Below the pieces are notes generated by a model. The model worked only from the letters and a program-made list of their open reading frames with translations. It did no database searches and was not told the origin of the DNA. A program made the translations under genes and the position numbers. Positions 58,827 to 64,000 of a stretch of DNA of 64,000 nucleotides are shown one piece after another (position 1 is the stretch's first letter; each line of letters begins with the position of its first letter). The stretch spans positions 1 through 64,000 of the forward strand of contig JAZRNH010000059.1 in assembly GCA_045648025.1 (NCBI GenBank), written 5' to 3'. The stretch comes from RGIG1681 sp045648025. Its GTDB lineage: Bacteria; Bacillota; Clostridia; Christensenellales; UBA1242.

Positions 58827-59801
58827 TTATTTCTTTTCTTCTGTTTTCTTTGCCTTTTTAGCTTTCTTTTTGTTTTTGAAAAGTTTTGTTAAATCAGCTG
58901 TTTCTAAATCAAAATGCTCTTCAACCATTCTTTCCTTTTCAACTCTTTGTTGAAGTGGTTCTTTGTTAAAAGGCATAACAACTTTGTCTGTTCTTGTTCT
59001 AACTTCAAGTTGATTGTATGGAATAGAAATGTCATTTTTCTTAAATTCATTATACACGGTTTCAACCACATAATAATAAACATCCCAATAATCTTCTTTG
59101 TCAACCCAACAGTTTGCAAAGAAATCAATGCTACTAGCACCAAGAGTTTTGAGTCTGCAGAATGGTGTGTTCTTGTCATTGTCAATAATCTTTCCATTGC
59201 TCTTCATAACATCAATAACAATCTTTTTAACAAGCTCAACATCAGTTTCATAAGCCACTGAGAATGTGAAGTCAATTCTTCTGGTTTTGTTTGCACCAGC
59301 ATTTTCAACTTCGCCATTAACAATTGCACTATTAGGAATAGTTACTCTTTTGTTATCAGAAGTGTTGATTGTTGTAAAGAAAAAGTTAATATCAACAACA
59401 CCACCACTAACTCCGTTAACAGAAATCCAATCGCCCTTTTTGAACATTTTTGTTGCAACAATAATCACACCGTTTGCAAGGTTTGCAATGTTGTTTTGAA
59501 GAGCCATACCAACAGCAAGAATAAGTGCACTAAGTGCTGTGATGATTCCGGTAACTTCAATTCCGATTGTGCTTAAAAGTGCAAGAACCAAAATCAAGTA
59601 AAGTGCAACTTTAACTGCACCCATAATAAATTGTTGTGCAATCTTTTCCATTTTTGCCTTATTTAAAAGTTTGTTGGTAACATTAATAACAAGCTTAATG
59701 GCAACAATTCCAATAAATAAAATTGCAAAAAATTTCACAATGTTCCAGATATTGTTTTCAAAAAAGTTAACAATACTGTCCCAAATTTCGTTCCATTTCA
59801 T
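58827..59801 (-). CDS. MscS-type mechanosensitive channel
   Basis: The 324-aa protein has three N-terminal membrane helices. The pore-lining third helix is rich in Gly and Ala (GIITALSALILAVGMALQNN). The beta domain follows with KMFKKGDWISVNGVSGGVVD and RVTIPNSAIVNGEVENAG. The C-terminal cage part ends in a lysine-rich tail. It opens under membrane tension to release solutes during osmotic downshock. The ATG at 59801 has AGGAG 10 nt upstream and is preferred over an upstream in-frame start. Confidence 0.92.
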   Translation of the reverse strand: MKWNEIWDSIVNFFENNIWNIVKFFAILFIGIVAIKLVINVTNKLLNKAKMEKIAQQFIMGAVKVALYLILVLALLSTIGIEVTGIITALSALILAVGMALQNNIANLANGVIIVATKMFKKGDWISVNGVSGGVVDINFFFTTINTSDNKRVTIPNSAIVNGEVENAGANKTRRIDFTFSVAYETDVELVKKIVIDVMKSNGKIIDNDKNTPFCRLKTLGASSIDFFANCWVDKEDYWDVYYYVVETVYNEFKKNDISIPYNQLEVRTRTDKVVMPFNKEPLQQRVEKERMVEEHFDLETADLTKLFKNKKKAKKAKKTEEKK

Positions 59802-59883
59802 AAAATTATTTCTCCTTTGTTTTATTTCTAAATTCATTATAACAATAAGGTAATAATTTTTAAAGTATTTTAGAAAATTTTTA

Positions 59884-59916
59884 ATAAAAAAATGATAGAA
59901 ACATTTCTATCATTTT
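59884..59916 (-). terminator. Terminator of the GrpB-family gene
   Basis: AATGATAGAA-ACAT-TTCTATCATT then a T-run on the minus strand; the TGA stop lies in the stem. Confidence 0.75.
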
Positions 59917-60446
59917 GCCATTTGTTGTTCTTCTCTTGCATAATCTAAGATTTTTTCAATAAAATCATTTTTTGCAGCGGTATAAAGTTTTCTTTCATCT
60001 TTAAACCTTTCAAACATATCTTTCTTCAAATCTTCATATTCTTTGATATATTCAGGATGTTTAATGAGATAATCTCTAAACAAAATATGATTATTCCAAA
60101 ACATACTATTCAAAACTTCAATATGAATATAGTGTGTTCTGTTATCAGGAGTCCCCTTTCTTGCCAAAATTTCACCAAGTTCATTAATTGAATCTTTAAC
60201 ATCATATCCTGCGGAAGAAAGAACCGATATTAATTTTTTAAGCACACTAGCTGATTTAACCGCAACAGCAATGTCCAAAATAGGTTTTGCCATAAGCCCA
60301 GGAATTGAGGTGCTGCCAACATGTTGAATATCAATTGCGGCTTTGCCTAAAAGTTTTTTCAATTTCTTCTTTTCTGATTCAAATTCAACCGCCCAACTAT
60401 CATCATGAGGCACAAGTTCAACCCTATCTTTATTTAAACCAAGCAT
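59910..60446 (-). CDS. GrpB-family (UPF0157) nucleotidyltransferase-like protein
   Basis: The 178-aa protein has the family signature VELVPHDDSWAVEFESEK, IQHVGSTSIPGLMAKPILDI with its polymerase-beta-like G-S-T-S and aspartate, and HYIHIEVLNSMFWNNHILFR. The fold is that of nucleotidyltransferases; the reaction is unknown. AGGAGG lies 9 nt before the ATG. Divergent from the Nudix gene. Confidence 0.88.
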   Translation of the reverse strand: MLGLNKDRVELVPHDDSWAVEFESEKKKLKKLLGKAAIDIQHVGSTSIPGLMAKPILDIAVAVKSASVLKKLISVLSSAGYDVKDSINELGEILARKGTPDNRTHYIHIEVLNSMFWNNHILFRDYLIKHPEYIKEYEDLKKDMFERFKDERKLYTAAKNDFIEKILDYAREEQQMAK

Positions 60447-60470
60447 ACTGTCTTCCTCCTACACAAAATC

Positions 60471-60499
60471 ATTATTGCACTAATTAGCCAAACTGTCAA
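60471..60499 (-). promoter_or_regulatory. Promoter of the GrpB-family gene
   Basis: On the minus strand TTGACA (60494-60499), a 17-nt spacer and TGC-AATAAT (60471-60476). Confidence 0.6.
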
Positions 60500-60521
60500 T
60501 TAAATAAAAGTTGAAAAACTT

Positions 60522-60549
60522 TTGACAATACAAAACAATCTGCTAAAAT
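60522..60549 (+). promoter_or_regulatory. Promoter of the Nudix gene
   Basis: TTGACA (60522-60527), a 16-nt spacer and TGC-TAAAAT (60544-60549). Confidence 0.65.
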
Positions 60550-60566
60550 AAATACAGGAGATTATT

Positions 60567-60974
60567 ATGGAAACAAAAAAAGCTGGTTGTGTTGTTGTAA
60601 ACCTTGAAACCAAACAAATAGCACTTATTTTTAGAGATTATTATAATGATTACACATTTCCAAAAGGACATCTTGAAGAAGGTGAAACTCTTGAAGAATG
60701 TGCCGTTCGCGAAACTGCTGAAGAAACTAAAAGAGATTGCAAAATTATTGATTCAATAAAGCCGTATATAGACAAATACACCACTCCAAGAGGAGAAAAT
60801 TGTGTATGCTATATGTATGTTGCAATTGATTGTGGAAAGAGCGATAATGATTCAACCGACACCCACGACCTTGTTTGGGTAAACTTTGATGAGGTTGAAA
60901 ACAAACTTTCTTACGACAGTTTAAAAAAGAACTGGCAATTTTTTAAAGAAGATATCAAAAATTTATTAAAATAA
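60567..60974 (+). CDS. Nudix hydrolase
   Basis: The 135-aa protein has a complete Nudix box: GHLEEGETLEECAVRETAEE with the REUXEE glutamates that bind Mg2+. The N-terminal AGCVVVNLETKQIALIFRDY and late DLVWVNFDE match small pyrophosphatases of the MutT/diadenosine-polyphosphate type. The nucleotide substrate is unknown. CAGGAG precedes the ATG. Confidence 0.9.
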   Translation: METKKAGCVVVNLETKQIALIFRDYYNDYTFPKGHLEEGETLEECAVRETAEETKRDCKIIDSIKPYIDKYTTPRGENCVCYMYVAIDCGKSDNDSTDTHDLVWVNFDEVENKLSYDSLKKNWQFFKEDIKNLLK

Positions 60975-61006
60975 AAAGCAGATGGAATTCATCTGCTTTT
61001 TTTTGT
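60972..61006. terminator. Bidirectional terminator, Nudix / zinc-ribbon genes
   Basis: AAGCAGATG-GAATT-CATCTGCTT with A-run and T-run flanks. Confidence 0.85.
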
Positions 61007-61690
61007 TTAATTTTTTTGTTTTTTGATAAGCGGTGCTCCACAATAATCACATTTTGAATTATTTATATTATTGTCAAGTCCACAATATTTGCAACTAATT
61101 TTTGGTTCAAATCTAGTTTCATCAACCGAAATAACTCCAGCAACAAACTCTTGTTTTGCTTTTACAATTGTTTTAAACTTTGTTTTTGCAAAGTTTGAAA
61201 TAAGCCCAATCAATATAAATAGAACACCAAAGAAACATGGGAAAACTGTCAAAATAATCTTTCCGGCATTGCTTTTAAAATTTTCAAATTCACTAAATAA
61301 ATCATCTTCATAAACAAAAATTAAATTTTTGCCAGAAACTGATTCAACTTTAATTTCACCATATTTGTCTGAATAGTCTTTTTTATAATCAATAATTCTG
61401 TATATATATTCATCTTCAATTGCAATAATAAATTCAAGTTTATAAGTTTTTGTTTCACCAAAAGAAGAAACTTTCAAAATAATTTCATCATCAACATTAA
61501 GTCTTCTGTCTGATTCAATTTCAAGGTTATATGCCCCATCATTAACTGTTGAAACATAATCAATTGAATATTCACCATCTGGCGATTTAAACATAAGTTG
61601 TGGCAAGACTATTCCCACCAAAATCAATATAATGCCAACAAACACCAAAAACAAAGATGATTTACTAACTTTTTTGTCTTCATTTTCCAT
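61007..61690 (-). CDS. Two-TM membrane protein with C-terminal zinc ribbon
   Basis: The 227-aa protein has a membrane helix at the start (SSLFLVFVGIILILVGIVLP) and a second in the middle (IILTVFPCFFGVLFILIGLI), with a beta-rich domain outside between them. The C-terminus is a four-cysteine ribbon, CKYCGLDNNINNSKCDYCG, inside the cell. The ATG at 61690 has GGGGA upstream; the ATG at 61702 overlaps the lipoprotein stop (TAATG) and is also possible. It is coupled to the lipoprotein gene. Function unknown. Confidence 0.68.
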   Translation of the reverse strand: MENEDKKVSKSSLFLVFVGIILILVGIVLPQLMFKSPDGEYSIDYVSTVNDGAYNLEIESDRRLNVDDEIILKVSSFGETKTYKLEFIIAIEDEYIYRIIDYKKDYSDKYGEIKVESVSGKNLIFVYEDDLFSEFENFKSNAGKIILTVFPCFFGVLFILIGLISNFAKTKFKTIVKAKQEFVAGVISVDETRFEPKISCKYCGLDNNINNSKCDYCGAPLIKKQKN

Positions 61691-61701
61691 AAAATTCCCC
61701 A

Positions 61702-62691
61702 TTAAACATTGCTAACAATTTTCCAGTTAAATGTAATTTCTGTTCTGTCTTCGTTATATTCAAAATCAACAGATTCTGTCCATTCAATCTCATAAATTTG
61801 ATAATTTTTTGCAGCAGCTTCTTTAAGCTTAATTACAACTGTATATTCACCAACGGCTGTTGCTGAAATATCACCTGAAACAACTTCAAAAAAGTCTTCA
61901 AATTTTGATTCATTGTTATAATCGACAAAAACAAGAGTTTTTTCTGTGCCATCATAAACAAATTCAAGTTCAGCAGGGCTAGACATAATAATTGGAGCTC
62001 TTGTGATTTCCCATTCAAAAACAAGTTCTTCTTTGTTTGTTTCATCAAACTCTTCCCAAACATAGTTGTCATTTGGAACAATTCTAACTTGATAAACACC
62101 AGCTTCATCTGCTGAGGTCACAGAACCTTCAACAATTTTCATTGTGTTTTCATCAAAACTTTCAAATGAAATTTCAAATGGTGTTGATAAGTTTTTGATA
62201 TATGGGTGAATATTGTTATCTTTCACATAAACTGGTTTTTGAATCTTTTTTTCAGAAACTTCAACATTAATTTCTGCTTCAAGTTCATCAACTTCAACCA
62301 AAAGTTTATAATTTCCAGCAGCAAGACCAGAATTAATTGATGTTAAATCAACTTCAAAAGCAGAAACAATTGATGTTGTATTGTCGCTATAATTTGCAAT
62401 AACTTCAATATCTGATTTTTCAAGTTCAACTTCTGTGCCATACTCAAACTTAATTGTGTTTGATTCTTCATCATAAACAAACTCAGTATGCTCACCAACA
62501 ATTGTTGCAGTAATTCCTGTCATTGTTGCAGGTGTTTCTGCTGGTGGTGCAGCAGGAGTAACCGGTGCTGTTGGAGTTGCAGGTGTTTCTGGTGGTGGAT
62601 CAGTTTTATCTTTTCCACAACCCACAAGCATTGCAGCTGTTGGAATAACAATTAACATAAAAACCAAAATTTTTTTCAAAATATTTTTCAT
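61702..62691 (-). CDS. Lipoprotein with MBG-like beta repeats
   Basis: The 329-aa protein has a signal with lipobox LVGC (Cys25) and a short Pro/Thr-rich linker. Then come three beta domains, among them a bacterial Ig-like unit (TATIVGEHTEFVYDEESN) and an MBG-like unit (FVYDGTEKTLVF with AVGEYTVVI). It is probably anchored in the outer face of the membrane and binds or presents something unknown. It is followed directly by the zinc-ribbon membrane protein and probably works with it. Confidence 0.75.
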   Translation of the reverse strand: MKNILKKILVFMLIVIPTAAMLVGCGKDKTDPPPETPATPTAPVTPAAPPAETPATMTGITATIVGEHTEFVYDEESNTIKFEYGTEVELEKSDIEVIANYSDNTTSIVSAFEVDLTSINSGLAAGNYKLLVEVDELEAEINVEVSEKKIQKPVYVKDNNIHPYIKNLSTPFEISFESFDENTMKIVEGSVTSADEAGVYQVRIVPNDNYVWEEFDETNKEELVFEWEITRAPIIMSSPAELEFVYDGTEKTLVFVDYNNESKFEDFFEVVSGDISATAVGEYTVVIKLKEAAAKNYQIYEIEWTESVDFEYNEDRTEITFNWKIVSNV

Positions 62692-62802
62692 AATCTCAAT
62701 ATCCTTTATAACGATATTTTTTCACAATTTAATCTTATCACATATATCCCTTTTAAACAAAATGTTTAATATCATTTATTTTGATTTTTCACAAATTAAA
62801 CA

Positions 62803-62838
62803 ATAAAAAAGACTAAGAAAGTTTTTCTTAGTCTTTTG
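62803..62838 (-). terminator. Terminator of the FtsX-like permease gene
   Basis: AAAGACTAAGAAA-GTT-TTTCTTAGTCTTT, then a T-run on the minus strand. Confidence 0.8.
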
Positions 62839-62842
62839 TTTA

Positions 62843-64000
62843 TTAGTTTGCTCTAAGTGCAACAACAGGGTCTTTTTTAGCAGCAAATCTTGCTGGAAGA
62901 AGACCGGCAATCAATGTTAAACAAACACTAATTGCAATCAAGATTAATGCTCCACCCCAAGGAAGAACTGCAAGTCCGCCAATTCCTGTGAAATGCTTCA
63001 TAATGATATTGATTGGAATGGTAAGAAGGAATGACACAGCAATTCCAAACACACCACTAGCAAGACCAATAATAAAGCTTTCAGCAGTAAACACTCTCTT
63101 AACATCTTTTTTAGATGCACCAATACTTCTTAAAACTCCAATTTCTTTTGTTCTTTCAATAACTGAAATATAAGTGATGATTCCAATCATAATAGAGCTA
63201 ACCACAAGTGAAACACTAACAAAAGCAATAAGTACATAAGTGATAGCATTGATAATTGTTGACACTGTGCTCATAATAAAACCAGCAACATCTGAATATG
63301 TAATTTGGTCATTTTTGTCTGCTTGTGCATTGTAAGCATCAATAAAACCAGTTACATTTTCTTTTGATTCAAAAGATTTAATGTAAAGTGCAATTGTTTT
63401 TGGCACTTTAATATTAACTTTTGCCATATCATTTTCAGAAATTCCAATTGTTTCGATTCTGCTATTTCTGTAATTGATTATTTGTTCGGTAAAATATTTT
63501 GTATATGCAACACCAGATTTAAGTGTTCCAGATTTTGTAGTTTCATTTAATCTAACAATACCAACAATTTTTACCTCATTTTGACAATCGTCATAAGCTT
63601 TTTTATATGCAGCCATATACTTCATTTGACCATAAGTTGCATCATAAATTGGATTTGTTTCAACCATTTCTTTGGTTTCTGGATTTTCAACTTTAATAGA
63701 TTTTATATATAATCTAAAATCAACAACCTTTCCCAACGATTCATCATAAACAAAATAATCTGATTGATCTAAAACTTTATATGTCTTTCCAATAATAGAA
63801 TCAAAATCAATTGGATCATCAACTCTTTGATTATTAACAATGCCTTTTAAAATCTTGTTCATTTGATCATCTTCTAAAAGTCCCAAGCCATAAAGAACAT
63901 AGTCATCAAGTTCATTATTTGAATCAAGAACTAAGTATGCTTCGTTTGCATGATCTTTATCATTTTTAATATAATCACCTGCCAAAAGGTCATATTGTGA
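62843..64000 (-). CDS. ABC transporter permease, FtsX/MacB-like, C-terminal part
   Basis: The frame is open through the right edge, so the true start lies beyond 64000. The visible part of about 385 residues has a large extracellular domain and then three membrane helices around the FtsX signature YISVIERTKEIGVLRSIGAS and FTAESFIIGLASGVFG. It ends PARFAAKKDPVVALRAN, the usual MacB/LolC-type C-terminus. It probably acts with an ATPase encoded outside the window in lipoprotein or peptide handling. Confidence 0.88.
   Translation of the reverse strand, partial: SQYDLLAGDYIKNDKDHANEAYLVLDSNNELDDYVLYGLGLLEDDQMNKILKGIVNNQRVDDPIDFDSIIGKTYKVLDQSDYFVYDESLGKVVDFRLYIKSIKVENPETKEMVETNPIYDATYGQMKYMAAYKKAYDDCQNEVKIVGIVRLNETTKSGTLKSGVAYTKYFTEQIINYRNSRIETIGISENDMAKVNIKVPKTIALYIKSFESKENVTGFIDAYNAQADKNDQITYSDVAGFIMSTVSTIINAITYVLIAFVSVSLVVSSIMIGIITYISVIERTKEIGVLRSIGASKKDVKRVFTAESFIIGLASGVFGIAVSFLLTIPINIIMKHFTGIGGLAVLPWGGALILIAISVCLTLIAGLLPARFAAKKDPVVALRAN

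Noticed and set aside
1..64000. CRISPR arrays, insertion sequences, rRNA genes, prophage structural genes
   Set aside because: No regularly spaced repeats, transposase or integrase motifs, rRNA sequence or phage structural proteins were seen on reading both strands.

Overview
The window is low-GC (roughly 30%) chromosomal DNA with dense genes, strong AGGAGG-type ribosome sites, hairpin-plus-U-run terminators and the standard bacterial code (TAA, TAG and TGA all end genes; Trp is TGG). An NfnAB pair, lipoproteins with lipoboxes, a CotH-type protein, a WYL regulator, an HdeD-like protein and a Sua5-type threonylcarbamoyl-AMP synthase suggest an uncultured Bacillota (Clostridia-like) organism. 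This is inference from gene content; no 16S or ribosomal marker is present.

Layout. 1-13.3 kb is mostly housekeeping: NERD protein, tRNA-Asn, phosphoesterase, mntP, sua5, a P-loop protein, asnS, a large papain-like surface protease, an SDR, a VOC protein, an MBL-fold hydrolase and a WYL regulator. tRNA-Ser (13339-13426) marks the left edge of an accessory region of about 17 kb (13.4-30.4 kb) filled with defence-type genes. 30.4-38.5 kb holds poorly known genes: an ATPase operon led by two tiny ORFs, a 52-aa/575-aa pair, a methyltransferase, a DUF1835-like protein, tRNA-Arg and an internally duplicated protein. 38.6-64 kb returns to chromosomal genes: PlsC-like acyltransferase, CotH lipoprotein, paired MFS transporters, ferritin-like protein, TtcA-like protein, NfnAB, CoaE-like/FabG-like pair, an ABC-2 exporter, MscS, GrpB, Nudix, and a lipoprotein/zinc-ribbon pair beside an ABC permease that runs off the right edge.

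The defence region has three parts. (1) Next to tRNA-Ser is an islet with a VSR-like nuclease embedded in treble-clef zinc repeats and a two-TM protein, bracketed by a 23-bp near-identical direct repeat. (2) A six-gene minus-strand operon (23551 to 16570) encodes a 187-aa possible DNA reader, a C5-cytosine methyltransferase, a MORC/GHKL ATPase, a Z1 helicase-like ATPase, a DUF4420-type PD-(D/E)XK protein and a 219-aa possible reader. It is a restriction-modification system of the MORC-Z1 kind. (3) A second minus-strand operon (29800 to 23980) encodes a Fic enzyme, an N6-adenine methyltransferase, a PD-(D/E)XK protein and a DUF3800-like protein. It sits behind a promoter covered by two tandem 36-bp palindromes, and is the best candidate here for an undescribed system.

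A recurring regulatory theme is extended -10 promoters placed 6-9 nt before the start codon with no ribosome site, as at sua5, the 3947 gene, the MBL hydrolase, the VSR-like nuclease and the PlsC-like gene. This suggests leaderless mRNAs.
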